From Nodosilinea sp. FACHB-131 (lineage in GTDB: Bacteria; Cyanobacteriota; Cyanobacteriia; Phormidesmidales; Phormidesmidaceae), in NCBI RefSeq assembly GCF_014695395.1, contig NZ_JACJOF010000027.1, positions 372,001-436,000 on the forward strand: a stretch of DNA of 64,000 nucleotides. The letters run 5' to 3'. Under the pieces are notes generated by a model that was not told the DNA's origin, did not search any database, and worked only from the letters and a program-made list of their open reading frames with translations. Below, piece by piece: positions 35,703 through 45,300 of the stretch. How positions within the stretch are numbered: the first letter of the stretch is position 1; each line of letters starts with the position of its first letter. The position numbers were made by a program, and so were the translations under genes.

Positions 35703-38700
35703 CTACGGTCGATTTATTTCGGCGCGCACGTTGTCTTCGATGGTGGCAACCTGCTCGTTAGTGAGCCCCAGTTCTTCTTGAAGGTCGAGCAGTTGGGCCT
35801 GCTCTTCTAGGTCAATCTCGCTGTCGTTGTCGAGGAAGGCGCGGAACATCAGGGCATACTCAGCGGCGGCTTGCTCGATGGTGTTTTGGGGCAGAAATTG
35901 GGCAGCGATCGCATTGGCATCAGCCACCGAAACTCCATACTTCACCCGAAATTTTTCCAGCAGTTCTAGCTCCGTGGGCGAGGGATTGCCGCGCCGGTAG
36001 CAGGTTTCGACTAGCTTGGCGTATTTGGCTATGTTCTCGGAGTCGAGGGAGGGGGGAGGGGGGGCAGGGAGGGGAGATGGGGAGGGTGAGGAAGATGGGG
36101 AGGTAATGGGTATGGCGGGTGAGGGAGTGGCGGGCGCATCCGTGGGGATGAAGAGGCGGTGGGTGGTGACAAAGTTGGAGATCGCGGCCTGAATGCGCTT
36201 GTAATCCTCGCTGTCGGAGCCGCCTGGAATCGTTTGCTCCTGCTGTTGCAGGTAGGTCATCACCTGGGTGTAGAGGGCTTGTTTTTGGGGTTTGGTGGCG
36301 GCCTGTTCGCCAATGGCGCGAATCGCTCCATCCAGGGTTTCGGCCAGTCGCCGGTTTTGGTCGGTGAGCAGGAAGTCCTCGGCCTCTTCCCAGGTGTCTC
36401 CCATGACTTCGGTTTTGTCGAAGCCGGTGAGCTTGTCGCGGTAGGTAAATTTGACCTCAGCGAAGCCGGTGACGCGGTTGTCTTCCTGGCGAACTAGGCC
36501 CAAGGCGTTGGCCAGCATCAGGTTGTAGCGAGCCTGGCGTTCGTTGCTGGTTTCAGGCATCACGTCGCCAAACTGGCGGTAGTCTTGGTGGGTGTGCAGG
36601 GGGTTGTGGTCGGCTTGGCTGACGGCGCGGTAGAGCGATCGCATCCGCTCCATGCCCTCAATCAGCCGTAAGGGAAAAGCCCCCGTCTCCTGCACAAAGT
36701 AGATGTGGTAAGGGTCGTTGAGGGGGCGAATTTCTTTGTCGGTGACGGTGCTGGTTTTGCGAATCATCGGCAGCAGGGCCGAGACCGCCGGATCCGTAGG
36801 CTTGCTGCCGCCCTGGATGCCAACCAGCTTTTGGTATTTCTCTAGCTTGTCGTCCCAGCCCAGCTTCTTCTGCTCCTGGCTAAGGCGCAAAAAGGCTTCC
36901 GACTTCTCGAAGGTGGTTTTGATCTGGGCCTCCTGCATCTCGACGGTAGGGTACTGCTCCAGAAATTTGCGGGCGGTAGAGATATCGAGCTGGCTGCGGC
37001 GGCGAAACACATCCATCGCCTGACCCAGTAGGCGTTCGTAGAGGTCTTTGGTCTTGAGGGCGTCATAGGGATAGAGGTCAAACAGGCGCACCCGCAGTTC
37101 TTCGAGCACCTGCTGGGAAAGGGTTTGGCAGAGGGTTTCTTCCTGGTCGGCGACGGTTTTGCGGTAGGCGGCGTCGATTTCCTTTTCGTCGTAGAGCAGA
37201 ATGCCGTTGACCGTCAGGCCGCCAGTCTCCCGGGTGTAGACTCGCTCTTTATCCTTCAGTTCGACCTGGACGTTGCTCAGTACCGTCTCAAAGGCGGTGA
37301 GATCGACCAACAGCTGGTCAATTTCTTCGCGCAGGCCGTCGAGCAGCATTACCCCCAGGGTGCGGGCTTTAACCTCGACTTTAGAGACATAGATCTGCTC
37401 CAGGGCCTGCATGATGCCTTGAAAGTCGTCTTCAATGACTTTCTTGCGGTTGAGCATCATCATCTGCTTGGCATGATCGTCGATCTGCTTCAGCAGGGTT
37501 TGGAGGGCGTTTTGGGCCGATCGCTCGCGCGGTAGCCAGTGTTTCTGCCGATCTTGATCAAATCTGCTGCGAAAGTCGGCAAACACCTCAATTAAGACTT
37601 CCAAGAATTGCCGGGTGAATTTTGGCCCCCGGAAGCGATCTTCCACCATCTGATAGACAGCGGCCCGCAGTTCCTTGCGCTTCTCGGGGATCAGCCAGGT
37701 GAGGTTGTCCCACATTTTCTGGAAGTAGTCGCTCCAGCGCTTGGGGTCGGTGCCGGTGTCGTTGAAGTGGGGAGCGTATTTCTCCTGCTCGTTGGAGATA
37801 AATCGCTGGAGATTTTCAAAGGGAATATTCAGATCGTTGCGGCACTTGCGCACCCCCGCCACCCAGTCGGCGACTTCCTTGGCGTAGGGCTTTTTGTTGT
37901 CACCCATGCTGATGCTGTCGATCACCTGGTGGTCGTGCTCCGATTCCGCCAGAAACAGGCCGGGGAGGATCTCAGTGCGAATCAGGTCGGACATCGCCGC
38001 CGGGGCTGGGGTCGGGTTGCTCCACCAGTCCACCAGTTTGGCCGCGAGGCGGGCTGAGCAGGCGTTTAGCACCCGCTCGACCGGAAACTGAATGCTGGAG
38101 AGGCCAAAGCTCATGAAATTTTGCGGGTAGCCTAGGGCGTCGGGGCTGGCCCAGTGCTTGCGCACGTTGTCGCGCACCAGCTTTTTGTACTGGCTAAAGC
38201 CGGAGCTAAAGTCGAGAAAAACGTTCTGAGCCACCATTTCGAGCACGTCACCCAGGGTGGGGAAGGTGACTTTGTCGTTGCTGTTGCCCACCAGGTAGGT
38301 GAAGTTGAAGGGCACGTCAAGCCCGCTCTGGGCGGTGATGCGATCGCTCTGGCTGTCGCTATATTGAGCGTCAAAGCGGGTATCGCCCCGGCTGTAGTGG
38401 TTAAGCTCCATCAGGGCGGCGTAGGCGTTGGCGATGACGCGATCGCCCAGGCCCGAAAAGGCCCCCGGTAGTACCAAAAAAGCGCTGGTCTGCGGCAGTT
38501 CTGATACCGGCACCCAGTCGCGCAGGTTGTAGGCCAGATCCATCACCATGCCGGAACCGGTGCCGCCGGAGAGGGAGCAGACCACAAAGATGTTGATGCC
38601 CTTGTCGAGCTGCACCTTCCAGCGATCGAGCATGAATTTTTCATGGCCGACGATGCGCCCCTTGGCCTTGGTGAAATAGTCCTTAATCAGCGGATAGTTG

Positions 38701-39077
38701 AGGCTAAAGGCAAACCGCCCCAGGGCGCGAATCTGGCCAGCCCCAGACAAGATCGAGTCGGTGCCCTTGAGTTCGCTGGGGAACCATTCGTCTAGGTATT
38801 GGTAAGCCGACAGCTTGTTGAGAATAGCCTTGGCATCTTCGACCTTGGCCCACACCTGCTCGATCGGTCGCAGAGAAATATCCTGCTTTAGCACCGTCTG
38901 GGCTTCGGAAACCTTGGCGTTTTGCTCGGTGTCAATGTGCAAAAACGAGACGATTGGCAGGGCGTCGAGGGAGCCATATTGCTCCACGATCATGCGGCGA
39001 ATTTTGATCAGGATCTCTTTGCCAGTTCCCCCGACGCCAATGATGACGGTGGGGGTCATGCCTGTATATTCGCTCAT
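35703..39077 (-). CDS. Tubulin/FtsZ-like GTPase-domain protein (Tubulin_2 type)
   Basis: 1124 aa. The N-terminal domain has the nucleotide-binding features of the tubulin superfamily: VIIGVGGTGKEIL (11-23), FLHIDT (45-50), and the G box SLSGGTGSGM (168-177) matching GGTGSG of FtsZ/tubulin. Long helical middle about 300-980; a Pro/Ser linker about 1000-1025; two small helical repeats at the end (SPTELELLEKFRVKYGVS; FLDNDSEIDLEEQAQLLD), acidic and possibly Ca-binding or docking modules. Members of this family are large, found sporadically in bacteria, and not well characterised. It is the first gene of a minus-strand set with the receptor-like and membrane proteins. Polymerisation is not proven by sequence. 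Confidence 0.85.
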   Translation of the reverse strand: MSEYTGMTPTVIIGVGGTGKEILIKIRRMIVEQYGSLDALPIVSFLHIDTEQNAKVSEAQTVLKQDISLRPIEQVWAKVEDAKAILNKLSAYQYLDEWFPSELKGTDSILSGAGQIRALGRFAFSLNYPLIKDYFTKAKGRIVGHEKFMLDRWKVQLDKGINIFVVCSLSGGTGSGMVMDLAYNLRDWVPVSELPQTSAFLVLPGAFSGLGDRVIANAYAALMELNHYSRGDTRFDAQYSDSQSDRITAQSGLDVPFNFTYLVGNSNDKVTFPTLGDVLEMVAQNVFLDFSSGFSQYKKLVRDNVRKHWASPDALGYPQNFMSFGLSSIQFPVERVLNACSARLAAKLVDWWSNPTPAPAAMSDLIRTEILPGLFLAESEHDHQVIDSISMGDNKKPYAKEVADWVAGVRKCRNDLNIPFENLQRFISNEQEKYAPHFNDTGTDPKRWSDYFQKMWDNLTWLIPEKRKELRAAVYQMVEDRFRGPKFTRQFLEVLIEVFADFRSRFDQDRQKHWLPRERSAQNALQTLLKQIDDHAKQMMMLNRKKVIEDDFQGIMQALEQIYVSKVEVKARTLGVMLLDGLREEIDQLLVDLTAFETVLSNVQVELKDKERVYTRETGGLTVNGILLYDEKEIDAAYRKTVADQEETLCQTLSQQVLEELRVRLFDLYPYDALKTKDLYERLLGQAMDVFRRRSQLDISTARKFLEQYPTVEMQEAQIKTTFEKSEAFLRLSQEQKKLGWDDKLEKYQKLVGIQGGSKPTDPAVSALLPMIRKTSTVTDKEIRPLNDPYHIYFVQETGAFPLRLIEGMERMRSLYRAVSQADHNPLHTHQDYRQFGDVMPETSNERQARYNLMLANALGLVRQEDNRVTGFAEVKFTYRDKLTGFDKTEVMGDTWEEAEDFLLTDQNRRLAETLDGAIRAIGEQAATKPQKQALYTQVMTYLQQQEQTIPGGSDSEDYKRIQAAISNFVTTHRLFIPTDAPATPSPAIPITSPSSSPSPSPLPAPPPPSLDSENIAKYAKLVETCYRRGNPSPTELELLEKFRVKYGVSVADANAIAAQFLPQNTIEQAAAEYALMFRAFLDNDSEIDLEEQAQLLDLQEELGLTNEQVATIEDNVRAEINRP

Positions 39078-39425
39078 AGGTGGGGCACCGAGGGAGGGCT
39101 ACTGCCAGTTAGGTTTCCCAGGTAACTTCCGTGAAATTACGGGCGTTCCGCACGAGCTTAGTAAAAGTTGACAATCAGCCTGGGAGACACCGCGGCGATC
39201 GCAGGTTAACCCAAGCATAGTGGCGCAACACTCTATCAGTAGATAAGTTAGTCAGCCAACGGAGGGGGACTATCGATGCGATCGCCGTCCTAAAAAAAGA
39301 TTAAGCCTGGGGGTATAGGCAGCTTGTCTCAGCAGTGAGATCGCTAGACTTTAGAAGCAACGGCACTTCAGGCGCTATGTTTAGAGGTTTTGCCTGGCTG
39401 CACTTCGCCCTTACCTGCCATACCT
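39078..39425. promoter_or_regulatory. Divergent intergenic region between the tubulin-like and UPF0182 genes
   Basis: 348 bp with no credible gene. It must hold the promoters of both outward-facing transcripts. Several HIP1-type GCGATCGC or GCGATCG copies are present (around 39194 and 39277). No specific operator recognised. Confidence 0.4.
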
Positions 39426-42206
39426 GTGACCTATTCCCCTGCTACATCCTTCAAGGCCCGTCGGCTGCTGCCCTGGGTGGTAGCAATCACTCTGCTGCTG
39501 GTCTTTTCGGGCAGCTTAGTGCATCTGCTCACCGAGTCCTGGTGGTTTGAGTCAGTGGGCTATGCGTCGGTGTTTTGGGTGCGCATTAAATGGCAGCTAG
39601 CCCTGGGAGTGGGGTCGTTTGTCGTCTACGGCGGAGTGCTGTGGGCCAACTACCAGATCGCGCGGCAGCTAACCCGCGATCGCGTCTACCGCTTTTTGAG
39701 CCGCTACAGCAACCCGGTTCAGCGCCAACAGATTGAGCGCTTTACCCACCTGGGGGTAGCAGGGCTGGTTTTTCTGCTCTCGCTGGGGGTGGCGCTGCGG
39801 GCGGCGTCAGCTTGGCAAACGGTGCTGCAATTTCTCAACCCCACCGAGTTTGGCACCCCCGACCCCATCTTTCAGCGCGACATTGGCTTTTACATGTTTA
39901 AGCTGCCCCTGTGGCAGGGGCTGCAAGACAGTTTGCTGGGCCTGCTGGTGTGGTCGCTGCTGCTGGCTAGCGCCGTGTATGCCCTCAAGGGCGAGGTGCG
40001 CCCCGAACGCGGCTGGAAATACTTTCTCACGGGGGAAGCTAAAGCCCACTTGTGTCTGCTGCTGGCGGCGATCGCGGCCCTGCTGGCGGTGGGCTTTTGG
40101 CTCGATCGCTTTTCGCTGCTCTACTCTGACAGCGGCGTCATTTTTGGGGCAGGCTACACCGATGTCCATGCCCGGCTCCAGTCTTTTTGGCTGATGGGGT
40201 TTGTCACCCTGGCGGTGGCGGCGCTGTTTCTAATTGCCCTGGGGCGCAGCGGCTTTTCGCTGCCCATTTTTGGCATTGTGATCTATCTGGGCGTGCTGGT
40301 GCTGGTCAACGGCATGTATCCCTGGTTCCAGCAAAACTTTGTGGTTGAGCCCAACGAGCTCACCATGGAGCGCCCCTACATTGAGCACAACATTGCCTTT
40401 ACCCGCGCGGCCTACAATCTCACCAGCGTGGTGTCAGAGCCCTTCCCCGCTGACAACCGCCTCGATCGCGCGGTACTCGACGCCAATGAGCCCACCATCG
40501 GCAACATTCGCCTGTGGGACTACGCCCCTCTGCTCAGCACCTACAAGCAGCTGCAAGAAATTCGCCTCTACTACAACTTTGAGGATGTGGATGTTGACCG
40601 CTACACCCTCAACGGCGACTACCGCCAGGTTACCCTCTCGGCCCGCGAGCTGCCGGTCGAGCAGCTACCCCCCGAGGCCCAAAACTGGATCAACCGTCAG
40701 CTCAAATTTACCCACGGCTTTGGGATCGTGATGAGCCCGGTCAATCAGGTCACCCCCAACGGGCTGCCCGACTTCTTCATTCGCAATGTGCCTCCGGCTT
40801 CCACCGTCGATTTGCCCCTCGATCAGCCCCGCCTCTACTACGGCGAAAGCACCCGCAACTACATTTTCACGGGGGCCAACACCGACGAGTTTGACTATCC
40901 CCAAGGCGACACCAACGCGTCTTACCGCTATACCGGAGCGGGCGGCGTGCCGCTCAACTCATGGCTGCGACGGCTGGCCTACGCCTTTGACTTGGGCAAC
41001 GTGCGAGTGCTGATTTCCAACTATTTCAGCCCTGAAACCCGGATTCACTACCACCGGCTGATTACTGAGCGGGTGCGCCACGTCGCCCCCTTTCTCACCT
41101 ACGACAGCGACCCCTACCCCGCCGTGATCGACGGGCGCATCAAGTGGGTTTTGGATGGCTACACCAGCAGCGATCGCTACCCCTATTCTGAGCCCCTCAA
41201 CCGTCGCACTGACATGGTCTCGCTGGTGGAGAACACCAACCCCCTGATGCGTAACGGCGTCAACTACATCCGCGATGCAGTCAAGGTGTTTGTCGATGCC
41301 TACGACGGCACCCTGGAGTTTTACGCCCGCGATCGCGACGACCCGCTGCTGGCCACCTACAGCCAGATTTTCCCGAGTCTCTTCAAACCCATAGAAGATC
41401 TGCCCGCCGATTATCGCGAGCACCTGCGCTACCCCCAAGACATTTTCACGGTGCAGGCTCAGATGTACCGCGCCTACCACATGGAAAACCCTGAGGTGTT
41501 CTACAACCGTGAAGACCTGTGGCGGTTTCCAGAGCATGGGGAAGAGGACGAAGTGGAGCCCATGGAGCCCTACTACGTGATTATGAAGCTGCCCCAGCTA
41601 GAGGGAGAGGAGTTTATGCAAATTCTGCCCTTTACCCCGGCCAATCGCGACAACATGATCGCCTGGATGGCGGGCGGTTCCGACGGCGACAACTACGGTC
41701 GGCTGCTGCTCTACGAATTTCCGAAGCAGGAACTGGTGTTTGGCCCCACCCAGGTCGAGGCCCGCATTAGCCAGACTCCAGAAATCTCTGAGCAGCTCAC
41801 GCTTTGGAGTCAGCAGGGCTCAGGGGTGATTCGCGGCACCCTGCTAGTCATTCCGGTGGAGCAGTCGCTGCTCTATGTGCAGCCCATTTATCTGCGGGCC
41901 GACCAGGGTGAGTTGCCCGAGCTGCGGCGAGTGATTGTTGCCTACAACGATCGCGTGGTGATGCGAGAGACTTTGACTCAGAGCTTAGACGCCATTTTTG
42001 GCGATGCAGTTGCCCCACCGCCCACCCCTGCGGTTCCCGGTACCGAACCTGCCCCACCCAGCACTGTGTCCGATCTGGTGCAGTCGGCGCTGGAATCGTA
42101 CCAAAGTGGCCAGCAGGCGCTTCAGCAGGGCGATTGGCAGCGCTACGGCGAAGCCCAGCAGCAGTTAGAGCGCGCTTTACAGGAGCTAAATCAACAAAAT
42201 CCGTAA
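39426..42206 (+). CDS. UPF0182 (COG1615) family integral membrane protein
   Basis: 926 aa from GTG 39426; a TTG at 39390 is the alternative, and neither has a strong ribosome binding site. The N-terminal third has seven or so TM helices (LLPWVVAITLLLVFSGSLVHLL; LGVGSFVVYGGVLWANY; GVAGLVFLLSLGVALRA; VWSLLLASAVYALKG; AAIAALLAVGFWL; VTLAVAALFLIALG; FGIVIYLGVLVLV). A large soluble domain follows, with family motifs NELTMERPYIEHNIAFTRAAY, GYTSSDRYPYSEP and NYIRDAVKVFVDAYDG. The C-terminus has a Pro-rich linker and a short coiled-coil tail (SYQSGQQALQQGDW). Family function is unknown. Confidence 0.93.
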   Translation: MTYSPATSFKARRLLPWVVAITLLLVFSGSLVHLLTESWWFESVGYASVFWVRIKWQLALGVGSFVVYGGVLWANYQIARQLTRDRVYRFLSRYSNPVQRQQIERFTHLGVAGLVFLLSLGVALRAASAWQTVLQFLNPTEFGTPDPIFQRDIGFYMFKLPLWQGLQDSLLGLLVWSLLLASAVYALKGEVRPERGWKYFLTGEAKAHLCLLLAAIAALLAVGFWLDRFSLLYSDSGVIFGAGYTDVHARLQSFWLMGFVTLAVAALFLIALGRSGFSLPIFGIVIYLGVLVLVNGMYPWFQQNFVVEPNELTMERPYIEHNIAFTRAAYNLTSVVSEPFPADNRLDRAVLDANEPTIGNIRLWDYAPLLSTYKQLQEIRLYYNFEDVDVDRYTLNGDYRQVTLSARELPVEQLPPEAQNWINRQLKFTHGFGIVMSPVNQVTPNGLPDFFIRNVPPASTVDLPLDQPRLYYGESTRNYIFTGANTDEFDYPQGDTNASYRYTGAGGVPLNSWLRRLAYAFDLGNVRVLISNYFSPETRIHYHRLITERVRHVAPFLTYDSDPYPAVIDGRIKWVLDGYTSSDRYPYSEPLNRRTDMVSLVENTNPLMRNGVNYIRDAVKVFVDAYDGTLEFYARDRDDPLLATYSQIFPSLFKPIEDLPADYREHLRYPQDIFTVQAQMYRAYHMENPEVFYNREDLWRFPEHGEEDEVEPMEPYYVIMKLPQLEGEEFMQILPFTPANRDNMIAWMAGGSDGDNYGRLLLYEFPKQELVFGPTQVEARISQTPEISEQLTLWSQQGSGVIRGTLLVIPVEQSLLYVQPIYLRADQGELPELRRVIVAYNDRVVMRETLTQSLDAIFGDAVAPPPTPAVPGTEPAPPSTVSDLVQSALESYQSGQQALQQGDWQRYGEAQQQLERALQELNQQNP

Positions 42207-42335
42207 CATTTGGGACGACATTACCTTAGGTTTACACCCTGTGAGCCAATGATTGTGTCAATATCAGCCACCACGGGCATACTATAGGGAATTCTCCGGC
42301 CTGTGCGCTGAATTCATTGAATTCAATAGACCCCT

Positions 42336-45300
42336 ATGTCTAATACGCCCCCCACTGTTCTGCAACTGGCCCGTCAGGGTGACCCAGAGGCGATCGCGGC
42401 TCTGATGAATCGCCACCTGGAGGCTCAGGGTATCACTGCCCACGTAGTGCAACACGACAGCACCCTCCAGGTGAACCTAGAGGCTGCCCAAATTCCTAAT
42501 CAGGCCGATCTGGTCGCCTACGTTAAAAAGGGCGTTACCGGGCTGGAGTTAGCCACCGTTCAACAGCTGACTGTCAGCGGTAAACAGCTGGGGGCTGACA
42601 CCAGCGCCTGGAGCGAAAGCCTGGTACTGCAAGACTCTCCGGTTAGCGATCTGGACTTTGACCTGGGTCTAGCACCGGCCCCGGCCAGCGATGACCTCGA
42701 CCTCGGGTTTGACCTCGACAATACCAATGGTGCCGACCTCGATCAGCTAGGCGACTTTGACGCGTCCCTAGGCAATGACTTTGGCGGTGCCGACCTCGAT
42801 TTGGGGTTTACCGATAGCCCCAGCGACCTAGACCTCGATTTAGGGTTTACCGATAGCTCCAGCGATCTAGACCTCGACGCCCCAGCCGACTTTGACCTGA
42901 GCTTTACCGATAATAGCGCTAGCGACTTTGATCTCGATCTGACCGACACTAGCCTCTCTGAAAGCAGTACCGACCTAGGGGTCACTGATGATTTTGGCCT
43001 AGAGTTTACCGGCACCTCTGCCGACGCCAGCGATCTCGATTTCGATCTAGGTCTTGGTGAAGAGCCGAGCGATGCTGGAGCCACCGATTCCGAAAGCAGC
43101 ACCGACCTGGGGGCCACCGATGATTTTGGCCTAGAGTTTACCGACACCTCTGCCAATGCCAGCGATCTCGATTTCGATCTAGGTCTTGGTGAAGAGCCGA
43201 GCGCTGCTGGAGCTACCGATCTAGACTTTGACCTAGAGTTCTCAGAGCCTGCCGCTACCGGGTCTGCCGCTGATTTTGATCTCGACCTGGCCCTAGCCGA
43301 TGCCCCTGCCGCTGACCTGAGCTTTACCGAAGACTCGACGAGCACAGCTCCCAATGACACTGAGCTGGACTTTGACCTAGACCTTGAGGAGGCACCCGCC
43401 AACACCGCCAACAACCCAGATCTTGACTTAGACTTCATCGATACGCCCGAGGAAGGTGCTTCAGCAAGCGATTTTGACCTCGATTTAGGCATGGGCGACC
43501 TCGCTATGGGTGATGAAGTCGCTAGAGCGCCAGTCGATGATTTGGACCTGGATCTAGGCCTAGACCCATCACCCACAGTCGGAGCTGACACCGGTCTAGA
43601 TTTTGATTTGGATGGTGAGAACTCCATCACTAGTGACGCCTTGGATTTGGATCTTGGCCTCAATGACGATGATTTAGACCTGGATCTAGGCCCAGACTCA
43701 TCACCCACAGTCGGAGCTGACACCGGTCTAGATTTTGATTTGGATAGCGAGAACTCCATTACTAGTGACGCCTTGGATTTGGATCTTGGCCTCAATGACG
43801 ATGATCTAAACCTGAATCTAGGCCCAGACCCATCACCCACGGTCGGAGCTGACACTGGTCTAGATTTTGATTTGGATGGCGAAGATCCCATCACTAGTGA
43901 TGCCTTGGATTTGGATCTTGGCCTCAATGACGATGATTTAGACCTGGATCTAGGTCCAGACCCATCACCCACGATCGGAGCTGACACCGGTCTAGATTTT
44001 GATTTGGATGGCGAAGACCCCATCACTGATGATGCCTTGGATTTGGATCTTGGCCTCAACGACGACGATCTAGACCTGGATCTAGGCCCAGACTCATCAC
44101 CCACGGTCGGAGCTGACACCGGTCTAGATTTTGATTTGGATGACGAAGACCCCATCGCTACTGATGCGTTGGACTTGGATCTTGGCCTCAATGATGTGCC
44201 CACCGGAGCGGGCGATGAACTCGACTTTGACCTAGGCACCGACACCAGCGACCTTGACTTAGATTTTGCCGCTGCCGATCAGGCCGCTTTAGATTTAGAA
44301 GCTCAGCAATGGGCTGCTGCCGGTGGCACTGAGGAGGTGGCGGACTTTGGTCTCGACCTTGAGAGCAGCCCAGAACTGAGTGAAACGGTTGGGGATCAGG
44401 CTGCGATCGCAGCCGACGACCTCGACTTTGATCTCAATGCCCCTGCTGCTCCCCCCACAGCCCCTGACGTCGACATCGATCTAGATGACCTTTGGAGCAG
44501 TAGCGACGTCAGTCCAGATCTGGGCATCACTTCCGCCGCAGGCCCAGCAGACAGCACCGCTGCCCCCTGGGCCGACGATGTGTCTGGAATGGATGGCTTA
44601 GTCGACTTTGACGAAGATTTGAGTGACGAAGCCATTCTCGCCGACGATTTCACCAACTTAGAGGACGTTCCCAGCGACCTGGATTTTCCTGGCACAGAAC
44701 CAGACCCTCTAGCGGCTACCGAGTTCGACGCCGGCTTAGATCTAGAACTGGATGCAGGATTCGATCCAGAAGCACCGATGGTTGAGGAAAGCACACCCGA
44801 TGCCTATACATTTCCTGACCTCGATCTAGGCATCGATACCACCGATTCAAACCTGGAAGCGGGTTCAGAGCCTCTACCCCCCGAGTTGTTGATTCCAGAC
44901 GAGTTAGCGTTTGAGGATTTAGGCGCGGCTGCCGATCTAGACCTCACAGAACCCGCTGCCTTTGCAGGCGGCGACTGGACTACCGACGAACCCGATCTGA
45001 CTATCGATGCTGACACTGACCTAGGCGCCTACGACGATATGGGTACCTACGGTGATCTAGGGACTTACGACGATCTAGGCACCGCTGACTTGGCCGCCGT
45101 TGACCCTGACCTAGCCGAAGGCGATCTCAGTGATGAAGCGATCGATACCCCCTTCTCAAGCGACTTTGATCTAGAAGCCGGTTCCGAAGATCTAGTTCTA
45201 GAGCCCCTTGGCATGGACGCCTTCATCCCCGAGGAAAACGGCTTGGATTTCTCCGAGACCGATACCCCCTTGTGGGCAACGGAGGACAACAGCTTTGACC

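Noticed and set aside
42743..44245. 500-codon open frame on the minus strand, Ser/Arg/Lys-rich
   Set aside because: It is the mirror of the GAC/GAT-Leu-rich repeats on the plus strand: monotonous SRSKS-type sequence, no domain, no start signal. The plus-strand frame is longer and has ordinary N- and C-terminal domains.
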